Source: Chitinophagaceae bacterium (GTDB lineage: Bacteria; Bacteroidota; Bacteroidia; Chitinophagales; Chitinophagaceae). From it: DNA of 64,000 bases. The stretch's first letter is position 1, and every line of letters starts with the position of its first letter. The position numbers and the translations under genes were made by a program. Location: assembly GCA_023957575.1 (NCBI GenBank), contig JAMLGU010000001.1, positions 620,001 through 684,000 of the forward strand. Reading direction: 5' to 3'. The notes beneath the pieces were generated by a model. That model was given only the letters and a program-made list of their open reading frames with translations. It did no database searches and was not told where the DNA came from. This document shows positions 26,859 to 37,239 of this stretch, one piece after another.

Positions 26859-29231
26859 ATGTGGCGACAATTAGGAAAATTCATTCTCCGATACAGATTT
26901 ATTTTACTGATTCTTTTATTGGCTGCCACCGCACTGTTTGGATATTGGGCATCAAAGGTTACACTGGGTTACGAATTTACAAAAGCCATTCCAACCAATC
27001 ATCCTGTAAATATTGAGTATAAAGCATTTAAGAAAAAATACGGCGAAGACGGCAATATGCTGGTGATAGGCATACAAACCGATAGTTTCTTTAACCAAAA
27101 ACTGTTTAACGACTATGCCGGATTACAAAAAGAGCTGAAAAAAGTGAATGGGGTGGAGGATATAATCAGTATTCCCAACTCGGTCAATCTTGTGAAAGAC
27201 ATTGAAACCGAGAAACTTAAGGTAAAGAAAATTTTTGGAGAGCAACAACTGAGTCAGGCGGCAATTGACAGCGGCGCAGCCGAATTTTTGAACCTTCCGT
27301 TTTATAAAGGATTGATTTACAACCCACAAACCAAAGCCTATTTGATGGGGCTTACTATGAACAAAGAGGTGATTAACTCGGCTAAAAGGGATAATGCCAT
27401 CAATGCCATAAAAAAACTTACCGATGAGTTTTCCGGAAACAATCACATAGAAGTAAAACTAAGCGGATTGCCCTACATCAGAACCGTTTTGGCGGCAAGA
27501 ATAGCGCAGGAGATGAAGTTTTTTCTGGTGGCCTCCATTCTTTTATCAGCCTTTATCCTGCTTTTATTTTTTCGTTCGGTAAGTTCCATGTTGTTGTCTT
27601 TGAGCGTGGTATTAATAGGTGTGGTGTTTAGCTTAGGCACGATGCATCTGTTCGGTTACAATATTACATTGCTTACCGCCCTTATTCCGCCATTGATTGT
27701 AGTGATTGGGATTCCCAACTGCATTTATTTTTTGAATAAATACCATACCGTTTGGCATAGCATTACCAAAAACCGGTTTAACCTGCCCAAAGGAAAATCG
27801 TTTAACAGCGAAAAGAAAAAACGAAAAGCAATTGTGGATATGGTAACGAGGATGGGAATTGTAACGCTTTTTTGCAATGTGGCTGCAGCGATTGGTTTTG
27901 CGGTTTTTGCACTTACCAAGAGTGAAATTTTGCAGGAGTTTGGCGTGGTAGCCGGTATCAATATTATGCTGCTTTTCTTTATCTCCGCTGTTTTGATTCC
28001 CATTATCCTGAGTTTTTTACCGCCGCCAAAGGACAGGCACACTAAATATTTGTATAATCCCAGATTGAACCGTTGGCTCAACCGATTAGAGCGCTGGTCG
28101 TTGCAAAACCGGAAATGGGTGTATATGATTTCTGCAGCGGTTGTCATTATGGCTGTTGCAGGTATTTTCAGGCTCAAGAGCAATGCTTTTATGGTGGACG
28201 ATGTACCCAAAACCGATAAAATATATACCGACCTGAAATTTTTTGAGCAGAATTTTAAGGGCATTATGCCATTGGAAATAACGGTGGACACCAAAAAGAA
28301 ATATGGCGTAACCCGCAATTTTGAAAATATTTCGAGGTTAGATTCCTTAACGCAATATCTTGAAGAACAGTCTGTTGTGGCCAAGCCGCTGAGTCTTGTG
28401 GAAGGCCTCAAATTTGCAAGGCAGGCTTTTTATGAAGGCGACAGCATCAACTATGCCATGCCTTCCGAGTTTGACCTGCCGGGGCTGGCACAGTACCTGA
28501 ACATGAAAACAGATGGCGAACCGGATGCAAAAGGAAATTCTTACACCAAGCTGGTTTCTACTTTTATGGATAGTACCCGCCGCGAAGCAAGAATAAGTGT
28601 GAATATGGCAGACATTGGCACGCGTAACCTGCCTACATTATTGTCGGGCCTACAACACAGGGCAGATGAACTTTTTCCAAAAGATAAATATGACGTGAAG
28701 CTGACGGGCAGCAGTATAGCCTTTCTGGAAGGTAGCAAATTTATTATTCATGGTCTCAAAGAAAGTATTTTCTGGGCATTTTTGCTTATTGCGTTGTGTA
28801 TGTTGTATTTGTTCAGGTCGTTCAGGATATTGTTTTGCTCGCTCATTCCCAATGTCATTCCGCTGGTGTTTACTGCCGGGTTGATGGGCTGGGCAGGTGT
28901 GCCTTTGAAGCCCAGTACGGTGCTTATTTTTAGTGTGGCGCTTGGTATTGCCATTGATATCACCATACGGTTTTTGGTAAACTATAAACAAGAGTTGAAA
29001 TTGCACAATGATAATGTTCAGGATACTGTGATACAAACCATCCACAGTACCGGCATCAGCATTATTTATACCTCGATGGTGCTAATTGTTGGTTTTATTA
29101 TCTTTAGTTTTAGCGGTTTCGGCGGCACTCAGGCGCTGGGTTGGTTAACCTCTGTAACATTAGTGGTAGCCACCTTTACCAATCTTATATTGCTTCCTGC
29201 GCTTTTGATTAGTTTTTCTTCAAAAAAATAA
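26859..29231 (+). CDS. MMPL/RND-type membrane transporter
   Basis: The 790-residue protein has the pattern of HAE3/patched-like RND proteins: one N-terminal membrane helix (12-30), a periplasmic loop of about 170 residues, a helix bundle (about 225-390, with LLTALIPPLIVVIGIPNCIYF), a link, then a second copy: helix 425-440, loop, and a final five-helix bundle (about 635-785). Phrases such as VALGIAIDITIRFLVNYK fit the family. Such proteins use the proton gradient to move lipids or hydrophobic compounds. The substrate is unknown, and no adaptor or outer-membrane partner is next to it. Confidence 0.9.
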   Translation: MWRQLGKFILRYRFILLILLLAATALFGYWASKVTLGYEFTKAIPTNHPVNIEYKAFKKKYGEDGNMLVIGIQTDSFFNQKLFNDYAGLQKELKKVNGVEDIISIPNSVNLVKDIETEKLKVKKIFGEQQLSQAAIDSGAAEFLNLPFYKGLIYNPQTKAYLMGLTMNKEVINSAKRDNAINAIKKLTDEFSGNNHIEVKLSGLPYIRTVLAARIAQEMKFFLVASILLSAFILLLFFRSVSSMLLSLSVVLIGVVFSLGTMHLFGYNITLLTALIPPLIVVIGIPNCIYFLNKYHTVWHSITKNRFNLPKGKSFNSEKKKRKAIVDMVTRMGIVTLFCNVAAAIGFAVFALTKSEILQEFGVVAGINIMLLFFISAVLIPIILSFLPPPKDRHTKYLYNPRLNRWLNRLERWSLQNRKWVYMISAAVVIMAVAGIFRLKSNAFMVDDVPKTDKIYTDLKFFEQNFKGIMPLEITVDTKKKYGVTRNFENISRLDSLTQYLEEQSVVAKPLSLVEGLKFARQAFYEGDSINYAMPSEFDLPGLAQYLNMKTDGEPDAKGNSYTKLVSTFMDSTRREARISVNMADIGTRNLPTLLSGLQHRADELFPKDKYDVKLTGSSIAFLEGSKFIIHGLKESIFWAFLLIALCMLYLFRSFRILFCSLIPNVIPLVFTAGLMGWAGVPLKPSTVLIFSVALGIAIDITIRFLVNYKQELKLHNDNVQDTVIQTIHSTGISIIYTSMVLIVGFIIFSFSGFGGTQALGWLTSVTLVVATFTNLILLPALLISFSSKK

Positions 29232-29298
29232 GATATTTATTAGAAATTATTCTATACTAGTGGTGATTACATAAATTTTTATAAATTTTTGATTTTGT

Positions 29299-29339
29299 GC
29301 AAACGGTTGCTCTTGTTTAACATTATTTTAGTATTCTTG
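29299..29339 (+). promoter_or_regulatory. LacI-type operator and promoter of the first susCD pair
   Basis: GCAAACGGTTGC (29299-29310) is a near-perfect palindrome with central CG, the form bound by LacI/GalR-family repressors. TATTCTTG at 29332-29339 fits the -7 element with 21 bases between. The right half (GGTTG) could be the -33 element, so a bound repressor would block sigma. The same layout is found before the second pair. Confidence 0.7.
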
Positions 29340-29380
29340 CAACTTGTTAAAATTGATTATTTAACCTAATAAAAAAATTA

Positions 29381-32341
29381 ATGAGAAAAATTGCATTGCT
29401 ACTAGCTATGTTCATGGCGGTTTCCATTATCCTTTTTGCACAAAGTGGTGTAATAAAAGGTAAAATTGTGGATGAACAAGGTAATCCGATTCCTTATGCT
29501 TCGATTACAATCGCTAATACTACTACCGGTGTTTCTTCGGATGAAAACGGGGAATTCTCAATTTCTGCAAAAATCAATCAGATGTTGGTTTTTTCTGCTA
29601 CCGGTTTTCAAAACAAAGAAGTCTCCGCCTCACAGAATATGAGAGTTACGCTTGCACGTGGTTCTGGTGTTGTAGAAGATGAGGTTGTGGTGGTTGGTTA
29701 TGGTTCTGGAAGGCGTTTATCAAGTATCGTTGGTACTGTTGATCGTATTTCGGCTACAAAATTTAAAGAAAGGCCTGCTGCCAGTATGGTGGACGGTCTG
29801 CAAGGTCAGTTTCCCGGCCTGCAGGTATTCACTTCCAGTGGTGAACCTTCAGAAACTTCAAGCTTCAGATTGCATGGGGTAGGATCGCTGGGCGCCAGTT
29901 CTACACCTTTGATTATCCTTGATGGAATTCAGGTTGGAAACGGATCTCTGGTTTCATTATCACCTCAGGACATTGAGAGCTACACTTTATTGAAAGATGC
30001 TTCTTCTACTTCAATTTATGGTGCAAGAGCTGCAAACGGGGTATTGGTCATTACTTCCAAAAAAGGTCGTTTTGAAATGGCGCCTACAATTACGTTTGGG
30101 GTTCAATATGGTGTTTCAAACCCGATAGGAGTGAAGGAAAAAATTTATGACAAGATGATGAATGCAGAAGAGTTGCTGGATTGGCAGGTAAAAACCGGTA
30201 ACAAGACACAGGCTCAGGCAGATGCTATCCGAACTACCTATAAAAATGCCAATACAAATTGGTATGATGTATATTATCGTAAGGATGCACCTTATAAGCA
30301 AGCAAATCTTGCTTTATCGGGTGGAGGCAAAGGCTCTAATTACTATATCTCAGGCACTTATTATAAAGAAGATGGTTCTGCGTGGAGATCATGGTATGAC
30401 CGTTTTACCTTTAGGTCAAACATCAATACCATCATTACAAAATGGTTGAAGTTTGGAGCCACTTTGTCCGGTGGTGTGGATAAGAGGTCAACTAACCCAT
30501 ACGGTTCCAACAATACTAACCGTGGCTTGTCTCCGTTAAGACAACCCTATTTTTCCCCGGTTGATTCTACTGGCAAACGTTACGACTTTATACCTGGAGT
30601 AGGTGCTTATCATCCTCAATATCTTGCAGAAAAAGTCCTTAGCTCTGGATTTAATTATCAATTTAATCCGAATGCTTATATAGAAATTACACCAATAAAG
30701 GGTTTGACCCTGAGAACTCAGGGAGGGTATGACGCTTATATTTACCGCAGTTCCGGTGTTACCTTACCCTCCTATTTAGGTAGCCTTAAAAACGGTAATG
30801 CATCAGAAAGTTTTGACCAGGGTGTACAAAGAACGTTTACACACACTGCAGAGTATGGCTTTAATCTCAAAGATGATCATGATTTTTCATTACTGGCCGG
30901 TTATGAGTGGATAGATTATAAAAATAATAACTTCTCTGCTAGTTCTGCAGGTCAAACTGATGACAGGGTTATTTTGTTAGGCGCCGGTCCCAATAACCGT
31001 AGTGTGGGACAAGGAAAAACAGAGTATGCTTATGAATCATTCTTTGGAAGGGCGACTTACAGTTTTGTTAAGAAATATTACTTTGATGCGTCTGTAAGGC
31101 AGGATGCTTCTTCACGCTTTGGCGCTAACAACAAGAAGGCAGTGTTTTGGTCTGCTGGTTTGATGTGGGCAGCCAAGAAAGAAGCTTTTCTACAGGATGT
31201 AAGCTGGTTGGATGACTTGAATATCAGGTTTAGCTATGGTACCTCGGGTAACTCGTCAATTGGGGATTATCAGAGTCAGGCATTGGTTGGATTAAATGCA
31301 TATAATGGTGGTACCGGTTGGGTGCTTTCTTCTGCAGGTAACCCTAATCTTTCCTGGGAGGAACAAGCCAAATCTTTATTAAACATTCAGGCAAGTGTAT
31401 TCAGAAAAGTACGTATGGACCTATCTATTTATAACAGAGATACCAAAAACCAATTGGTGAGTGTGCCTCAACCTTACACAGTGGGTTTCAGTGCTATTAC
31501 TCAAAATGTAGGGTCTCTGAATAATAAGGGTATTGACGTTCGTTTTGATGTGGATGTAATCAAAAATAAGATTGCTTTCTTCAGTCCCTATATAACTGTA
31601 GCGTATAATAAGAATAAAATTACCGAGCTGTTTCAGGGAAGAGATTATTGGATTATTCCTAACACAGGCGTGGCCTGGGTAGTAGGAAAACCAATTACCT
31701 TTATCTATCCTTTGTGGAAAGGGGTAAATTCGGAAACAGGTGCACCTGAATGGTATTTGCCTGAGACAGGTGAGGGATTTGAAGTAAAAACACAGAAAGA
31801 TCCTTCCAAAGTAACCAGCACTTTCTCTGCAGCCGGACTGCAACAAAACACCGGTATTCAAAGATATGCTCCCTGGAGTGGTGGTTTTGGATGGCAAAGC
31901 GGATGGAAAGGTTTCTATTTCAATGTTGATTTCTCCTTTGTTCAGGGTAAATACATGATTAATAACGACAATTATTTCTTTTTGAATCCGAATCAGTTCG
32001 CGGGGTTCAATACTAAGAAAGAAGTAACTGATTACTGGCAAAAACCGGGAGATATCACCAAGTATCCGGCCTGGAAGTATCAGTTTATGCAATTTGACGA
32101 CAGGTTGATTGAGGATGCTTCATTCCTTAGGTTGAAAACATTGATGTTTGGCTACAATCTGCCTTCAAAACTTTTAAATCAAACCGGGTTTATTAAAGGA
32201 GCAAGTATATATGTAACTGGTAGAAACTTGTTTACCTCTACAAAATATACAGGACCTGATCCTGAGGTAGATTCTAATTTAGGTTTAGGTACCAATCCTA
32301 ATACAAAGAACTATGGTTTCGGTATTAATATTCAATTTTAA
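29381..32341 (+). CDS. SusC/RagA-type TonB-dependent outer-membrane transporter
   Basis: The 986-residue protein has signal peptide MRKIALLLAMFMAVSIILFAQ, a CarboxypepD_reg-like beta domain (24-95, GVIKGKIVDEQGNPIPYAS), the SusC box DEVVVVGYGSG, the plug (about 110-225, ending SIYGARAANGVLVIT), and a 22-strand barrel to the C-terminal aromatic residue (INIQF). No N-terminal signalling extension is present, so control is not by a dedicated anti-sigma/ECF pair. It imports large ligands, usually oligosaccharides, using TonB energy, with the SusD partner 19 bases downstream as lid. The glycan cannot be told from sequence. Confidence 0.95.
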   Translation: MRKIALLLAMFMAVSIILFAQSGVIKGKIVDEQGNPIPYASITIANTTTGVSSDENGEFSISAKINQMLVFSATGFQNKEVSASQNMRVTLARGSGVVEDEVVVVGYGSGRRLSSIVGTVDRISATKFKERPAASMVDGLQGQFPGLQVFTSSGEPSETSSFRLHGVGSLGASSTPLIILDGIQVGNGSLVSLSPQDIESYTLLKDASSTSIYGARAANGVLVITSKKGRFEMAPTITFGVQYGVSNPIGVKEKIYDKMMNAEELLDWQVKTGNKTQAQADAIRTTYKNANTNWYDVYYRKDAPYKQANLALSGGGKGSNYYISGTYYKEDGSAWRSWYDRFTFRSNINTIITKWLKFGATLSGGVDKRSTNPYGSNNTNRGLSPLRQPYFSPVDSTGKRYDFIPGVGAYHPQYLAEKVLSSGFNYQFNPNAYIEITPIKGLTLRTQGGYDAYIYRSSGVTLPSYLGSLKNGNASESFDQGVQRTFTHTAEYGFNLKDDHDFSLLAGYEWIDYKNNNFSASSAGQTDDRVILLGAGPNNRSVGQGKTEYAYESFFGRATYSFVKKYYFDASVRQDASSRFGANNKKAVFWSAGLMWAAKKEAFLQDVSWLDDLNIRFSYGTSGNSSIGDYQSQALVGLNAYNGGTGWVLSSAGNPNLSWEEQAKSLLNIQASVFRKVRMDLSIYNRDTKNQLVSVPQPYTVGFSAITQNVGSLNNKGIDVRFDVDVIKNKIAFFSPYITVAYNKNKITELFQGRDYWIIPNTGVAWVVGKPITFIYPLWKGVNSETGAPEWYLPETGEGFEVKTQKDPSKVTSTFSAAGLQQNTGIQRYAPWSGGFGWQSGWKGFYFNVDFSFVQGKYMINNDNYFFLNPNQFAGFNTKKEVTDYWQKPGDITKYPAWKYQFMQFDDRLIEDASFLRLKTLMFGYNLPSKLLNQTGFIKGASIYVTGRNLFTSTKYTGPDPEVDSNLGLGTNPNTKNYGFGINIQF

Positions 32342-32360
32342 TTCGTAAAAGATGTTAATT

Positions 32361-33842
32361 ATGAAATATATAAATAAATTATTGATTCTTGCTCTGACTG
32401 CTTCATTATTTGTAAGTTGCAGTAAGAAGTTGGAACTGTTCCCTTATAGCAATATAGCTACAGGTCAATCATTTTTGACTATCGATGATGCTGCAGCCTG
32501 GAATACCGGTATGTATTCCTCAATGCGTAGCTATGTGTATGGTATTTTTATGTTCTCTACAGATGTACAGTCTGATTTGCTGAATGCGTCTTTAGAATAT
32601 GGTAACAGAAACGGAGCGCCACATCGTTGGGATTTCAATGATGATGACTACACTATACGTGATACATGGGCAGGTTATTATTCTGCAATGAAAAACATAA
32701 ATATGTTTTTGACAAATGCACCAAAAATTAATACAACTTCGCAAGCCGATGCCGATAAACTAAAAAGGTATATAAGTGAAGCGCATTGGTTTAGAGCCTA
32801 TTACTATTTGAATCTGGCTTTGAGATGGTCAAAAGCTTACGATCCGGGTACTGCTGCTACAGATCTTTCTGTACCTATTGTTTTGGAATTTGACGTGGCT
32901 GGAAGGCCTGCAAGATCAACCGTTAAACAGGTTTACGATCAAATTCTGGATGATTTAGCAAAAGCTAAAGAGGGTTTGGGTGGTATTGCAGGTTCCAAAG
33001 GCGCCAATCGTCTTTCAATTGATGCTGTTTTAGCTCTGGAGGCCAGAGTAAAATTGTATATGAAAGATTGGCCGGGAGCAAAAGCAGCTGCCGATGCCGT
33101 AATTAATAAAAATCTGTATCCTTTGGTTAAGACTCCGGTTGATATGAAAAACCTTTGGGTGAACGACAGCAATGAAGAAACGATTTTCAAACTGTTTGCC
33201 AATAACTCAAACGAACAACCCGGACAGGTTAATAGTATTTATCTGGGGTATATTCCTGCAAGTAAATTGTACCGCCCCGATTTTATTCCAACTCAATGGG
33301 TTGTGGATCTTTTTGACAATGCAGATATTCGGAAAGGTGTATATTTTAAATCAGATTCTTTAGATATTCAGGGAGCCAAATATAAAAATATCAGTCTTGT
33401 ACATAAATATGAAGGTAACCCTGCTTTATTTACTGCTGCGAATACTAACTATGCACAGGGTCAGAAAGTATTGAGAGCTGCAGAACTGTACTTGATTTCT
33501 GCAGAAGCCGCTTATAATAGTGGTGGTGATGCGCTGACGCCATTGAATGCTGTTCGCACTGCCAGAGGGTTGACGCCTTCTAATGCTACTGGTGCTGCTT
33601 TATTGCAGGATATTAAAGACGAACGCACAAGAGAGTTGGCATTCGAAGGGTTCAGACTTGATGATTTGAAGCGTTGGAATGAACCAATGAACAGAAAGCC
33701 TGCTCAAAATTTATCTGTAATTAATACCGGCGATAGGTTTAATACGTTGACTAAATCCGCAGGAGATAATAAATTTGTGTGGGGGCTTCCAGCCAATGAT
33801 ATGACTGTTAATACCAATCTGGTTCAAAACCCGGGGTGGTAA
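32361..33842 (+). CDS. SusD/RagB-type glycan-binding lipoprotein
   Basis: The protein has 493 residues from ATG 32361 (an ATG three codons earlier is also possible). Lipoprotein signal MKYINKLLILALTASLFVSC, then SKKLELFPYSN, a usual SusD opening. TPR-like helices follow (AKRYISEAHWFRAYYYLNLA-type segment, EARVKLYMKDWPGAKAAAD), and the C-terminal RagB/SusD domain holds LRAAELYLISAEAAY, ERTRELAFEGFRLDDLKRW and the final NLVQNPGW. It forms the surface lid of the adjacent SusC barrel. A terminator follows. Confidence 0.93.
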   Translation: MKYINKLLILALTASLFVSCSKKLELFPYSNIATGQSFLTIDDAAAWNTGMYSSMRSYVYGIFMFSTDVQSDLLNASLEYGNRNGAPHRWDFNDDDYTIRDTWAGYYSAMKNINMFLTNAPKINTTSQADADKLKRYISEAHWFRAYYYLNLALRWSKAYDPGTAATDLSVPIVLEFDVAGRPARSTVKQVYDQILDDLAKAKEGLGGIAGSKGANRLSIDAVLALEARVKLYMKDWPGAKAAADAVINKNLYPLVKTPVDMKNLWVNDSNEETIFKLFANNSNEQPGQVNSIYLGYIPASKLYRPDFIPTQWVVDLFDNADIRKGVYFKSDSLDIQGAKYKNISLVHKYEGNPALFTAANTNYAQGQKVLRAAELYLISAEAAYNSGGDALTPLNAVRTARGLTPSNATGAALLQDIKDERTRELAFEGFRLDDLKRWNEPMNRKPAQNLSVINTGDRFNTLTKSAGDNKFVWGLPANDMTVNTNLVQNPGW

Positions 33843-33865
33843 ATCTGATAACCAACTATGTTTTT

Positions 33866-33897
33866 AAGGCTGTAGATAATTTCTGCGGCCTTTTTTT
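33866..33897 (+). terminator. Intrinsic terminator after first susCD pair
   Basis: AAGGC with TGTAGA (33866-33876) pairs with TTCTGCG-GCCTT (33881-33893), with one G-T and a T-T mismatch-like bulge, followed by seven T. It lies 24 bases after the susD stop. Confidence 0.75.
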
Positions 33898-34042
33898 ATT
33901 AACTGAAAATAGGAAGGTATGCTAACTTGAACTGCAGTAAGGCATTGATTAATTTATAAATTTTCAATTAAATTCATTGTTTTTTAAAAAATGTATTTTT
34001 AAAGACCTGTTTCCTGAAATATTTCTATTTTTTTTAATTTGT

Positions 34043-34083
34043 GCAATCGTTTGCGCTTTGTATATAGCTTTTTAGTAATCTTG
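34043..34083 (+). promoter_or_regulatory. LacI-type operator and promoter of the second susCD pair
   Basis: GCAATCGTTTGC (34043-34054) is palindromic around a central CG. The -7 element TAATCTTG lies at 34076-34083, again exactly 21 bases beyond. The alignment with 29299-29339 extends to the flanking TTTGTGCAA and TTTAGTA, showing a shared control site. Confidence 0.7.
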
Positions 34084-34125
34084 CTTTTTAAACAAACTAA
34101 ATTAATTAAACAAAAGTAAATTCTC

Positions 34126-37100
34126 ATGAGAAAAACTTTACTAATGGTGGCGGTCCTGCTGCTCTTTAGCGGGATAGCTTTTTCCCAAAAAAACATGACG
34201 GGAACCGTAACAGACGTAGGAGGCATTCCTATTCCTAATGCTTCTGTAGCCGTAAAAGGAACAAGTATTGGTACCAGTACCGATAATAAGGGTCAGTTTT
34301 CATTAACAGTGCCCGGAAACTACAATGTGCTTGTATTCTCTGCGGTAGGTTATGAAGACAACGAAATTCTAATTAGTACTTCGGGATCATTGGTGGTAAC
34401 CATGATTGCTAAAAATACAGCAATGGATGAAGTTGTGGTAGTAGGTTATGGTACCCAGAAGCGGAAGGATCTTACTGCTTCGATAGCTACGGTGAAAGGG
34501 GACAAGCTGGATAAGGCAGCTATTCCAAGTGTGGACAAATTACTGGAAGGTCTGGTAACCGGTGTTCAGGCTTCTACCCCAAGTGGTATTCTGGGACAGG
34601 CTGCACGTATAAGAATAAGAGGTACCAATTCAATTTCAAATTCATCCGAACCATTAATTGTTGTGGACGGAGTGCCTTATGTAGCCGGGAATCAGGGATC
34701 AGCAACTCCCTATAACCCCATGGCCGACATTAATCCGGCCGATATTGAAAATGTAGAGGTATTAAAGGATGGTGCTGCTACAGCTATTTATGGTTCCAGA
34801 GCTGCAAATGGCGTAATTCTGATTACTACAAAATCAGGAAAAATGGGAAAAGCTAAAATCTCCTATAGCAACTGGTTTGGTTTTGCAAAAGCATCAAAGA
34901 AATTTGATCTGTTAAATGCAAATGAATTTGTTGAAATTGCAAATGAAAAATTTGCCAATATTAATAATACCAATAAATATGCAGTTGTTGATCCTAATGG
35001 TGTTAATACAGATTGGCAATCGGTAATATTAAGAAATGCTTTCCAGCAAAATCATAATTTATCCGTAAGCGGAGCTACTAATCAAACAAATTATTTTATA
35101 TCGTTGGGCTATACAGATATGGATGGTATAGTGGTAGCCAATGACCTTAAAAAATATAATTTCCGTGGAAAATTAGAACAAAAAACACTTAATAATCACC
35201 TTACATTAGGAACAAATCTGGCTGTTGCTTACAATATCAATAATGGATTGAATACCGGTACCAATGCACTCTCCGGAAACGTGGGAGGCGCTATTCGTGC
35301 ATTCCCGAATGTGGCTCCAAAAAACACCGATGGTTCATGGAATTTAAGTGCCGATAATGCACGTCTGGGCAAAGGACCTAACCTTAGAGAAATTGATGAC
35401 AACTACACCAACCAGGCTTTTGTGCTTGCAAATAATATTTTCCGCTCACAAGGTATGAACCTTACCGGTAATGCTTTTGCAAAAGTGATGATTATTGAAG
35501 GCTTAAATGTTACCACCCAAATTGGAGTTAATTATCTGAATGTTGAGGACTTCTGGTTCTATAGCCCGATTCATGGTGATGGAAGAGGCTCAAACGGTAT
35601 TGTAGAACAGGCTTTTTCTCCCACATTTCGATACAACTGGTTGAACACTGTGGATTATACAAAAGTGTTTAATGAGCACAGTATTAATGTAGTGCTGGGC
35701 CACGAAGCTCAGAAGACCCGATCCAGGTTTCTGGATGGAAGCGGCACCAATTTATCAAATGTGTTTTTTGGGGTAAATGGAAATATTATTTCCAATACAC
35801 TGGCCAACCAATTTTATGGGGGCGGCCTCTCTGAAAGAGCTTTAGAGTCTTATTTTGGAAGAGCGAACTATTCTTACGGAGACCGATATCTTTTATCAGC
35901 TACATTACGTAAGGATAAAATTTCTTCTCTGCCCTGGGGCAAGCAGGATGCGGTTTTACCCGGAGCATCAATCGGATGGCGGGTATCCAGAGAAAATTTC
36001 TTTAGAAATATTTCAGTAATCAATGATCTGAAAATCAGAGGTGGTTTTGCAAAAGTGGGTAATGTGGAAATTGGCAGCTTCCCTTATGCAGGCACCTTTA
36101 GTCCGGTACAATATGGAGATTGGAGTGGCGTGAAATATAATCGTATGGGAAATCCGGATTTAAAATTTGAAACAAGTAAGAAAATGAATATTGGTCTGGA
36201 TATCTCGTTGTTGCAGAGCCGTATTCAGTTAACAGCTGATTATTTCCGCAATGATATTGATAATATAATTCTGGCTGCGCCTACACCACCATCCTTGGGC
36301 GTTCCCGGTAACAGTATTGCAACGAATATTGGATCTATGTACAATAAAGGTTGGGAGTTTTCATTAAATACCGTTAATGTAAATTCAACAGACTTTGTTT
36401 GGAACTCTACTTTGAATGTGTCGTTTGTAAAAAATGAAGTAATCAGGTTGGCAAGTAATAACTCGGACATTATCAGCGCTTATAACATAACCCGAATTAA
36501 TAATCCTATTGGATCGTTCTTTGGCTATGAGTATGCTGGTGTTAACCCGGCTAATGGAAATCCTCTTTGGGTGAAAGGTGATGGAACTCTTGTTCAGGGT
36601 GATTTTCGAACAAGTAGATATTATAGTTATGACCCTTCAAACCCCGGCGATATGTCAAAGGCCGCTGCTGCATTGACATTTACTGACAAAAAGATTCTGG
36701 GTAGTGCAAATCCGACCTGGTTTGGTGGCTTCAACAATAATTTTACTTACAAAGCATTTGATCTGAATATATTCCTGACTTTTGCCGGTGGAAATAAAGT
36801 TTACAATATAACCGGTCAGGAATCATTGAACAACCAGAAATTCATGAATTCAGGAAAAATGCAGTTAAACCGCTGGACTGCATCCGGACAAAAAACTGAT
36901 GTTCCTAAACTATACTACGGCTCCGATAATTTTGTGAATCAGAATGGTAGTTTAAACAGCAGGTTCCTGGAAAATGCTGACTTCTTGCGTGGGCAAATTA
37001 TGGCATTAGGCTATACCTTGCCAAGTAAGCTGTTGTCTCCGGCTCATCTAACGAGCTTACGCGTCTTTGCCCAAATTCAGAATGCCTTTATCCTTACCAA

Positions 37101-37221
37101 GTATTCCGGACTGGATCCTGAGTTGAGTACCAGTGTAACTACTAATAACACACCAGGCTTAGATTATAACGTGAGTCCGTTACCAAGAACAATTACCGTT
37201 GGCCTGAACCTTAATTTCTAA
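34126..37221 (+). CDS. SusC/RagA-type TonB-dependent outer-membrane transporter (second pair)
   Basis: The 1031-residue protein has signal MRKTLLMVAVLLLFSGIAFSQ, a CarboxypepD_reg-like domain (22-95), the box DEVVVVGYGTQKRKDLTAS, the plug (about 105-240, with IRIRGTNSISNSSEPLIVVD and AIYGSRAANGVILITT), and the barrel, ending TVGLNLNF. It is only a distant relative of the first SusC, so the pairs are unlikely to be a recent duplication, yet both carry the same operator. Its SusD partner starts 18 bases downstream. The likely role is uptake of a different piece of the same glycan or glycoconjugate. Confidence 0.95.
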   Translation: MRKTLLMVAVLLLFSGIAFSQKNMTGTVTDVGGIPIPNASVAVKGTSIGTSTDNKGQFSLTVPGNYNVLVFSAVGYEDNEILISTSGSLVVTMIAKNTAMDEVVVVGYGTQKRKDLTASIATVKGDKLDKAAIPSVDKLLEGLVTGVQASTPSGILGQAARIRIRGTNSISNSSEPLIVVDGVPYVAGNQGSATPYNPMADINPADIENVEVLKDGAATAIYGSRAANGVILITTKSGKMGKAKISYSNWFGFAKASKKFDLLNANEFVEIANEKFANINNTNKYAVVDPNGVNTDWQSVILRNAFQQNHNLSVSGATNQTNYFISLGYTDMDGIVVANDLKKYNFRGKLEQKTLNNHLTLGTNLAVAYNINNGLNTGTNALSGNVGGAIRAFPNVAPKNTDGSWNLSADNARLGKGPNLREIDDNYTNQAFVLANNIFRSQGMNLTGNAFAKVMIIEGLNVTTQIGVNYLNVEDFWFYSPIHGDGRGSNGIVEQAFSPTFRYNWLNTVDYTKVFNEHSINVVLGHEAQKTRSRFLDGSGTNLSNVFFGVNGNIISNTLANQFYGGGLSERALESYFGRANYSYGDRYLLSATLRKDKISSLPWGKQDAVLPGASIGWRVSRENFFRNISVINDLKIRGGFAKVGNVEIGSFPYAGTFSPVQYGDWSGVKYNRMGNPDLKFETSKKMNIGLDISLLQSRIQLTADYFRNDIDNIILAAPTPPSLGVPGNSIATNIGSMYNKGWEFSLNTVNVNSTDFVWNSTLNVSFVKNEVIRLASNNSDIISAYNITRINNPIGSFFGYEYAGVNPANGNPLWVKGDGTLVQGDFRTSRYYSYDPSNPGDMSKAAAALTFTDKKILGSANPTWFGGFNNNFTYKAFDLNIFLTFAGGNKVYNITGQESLNNQKFMNSGKMQLNRWTASGQKTDVPKLYYGSDNFVNQNGSLNSRFLENADFLRGQIMALGYTLPSKLLSPAHLTSLRVFAQIQNAFILTKYSGLDPELSTSVTTNNTPGLDYNVSPLPRTITVGLNLNF

Positions 37222-37239
37222 TTAAATAAATAATATATT

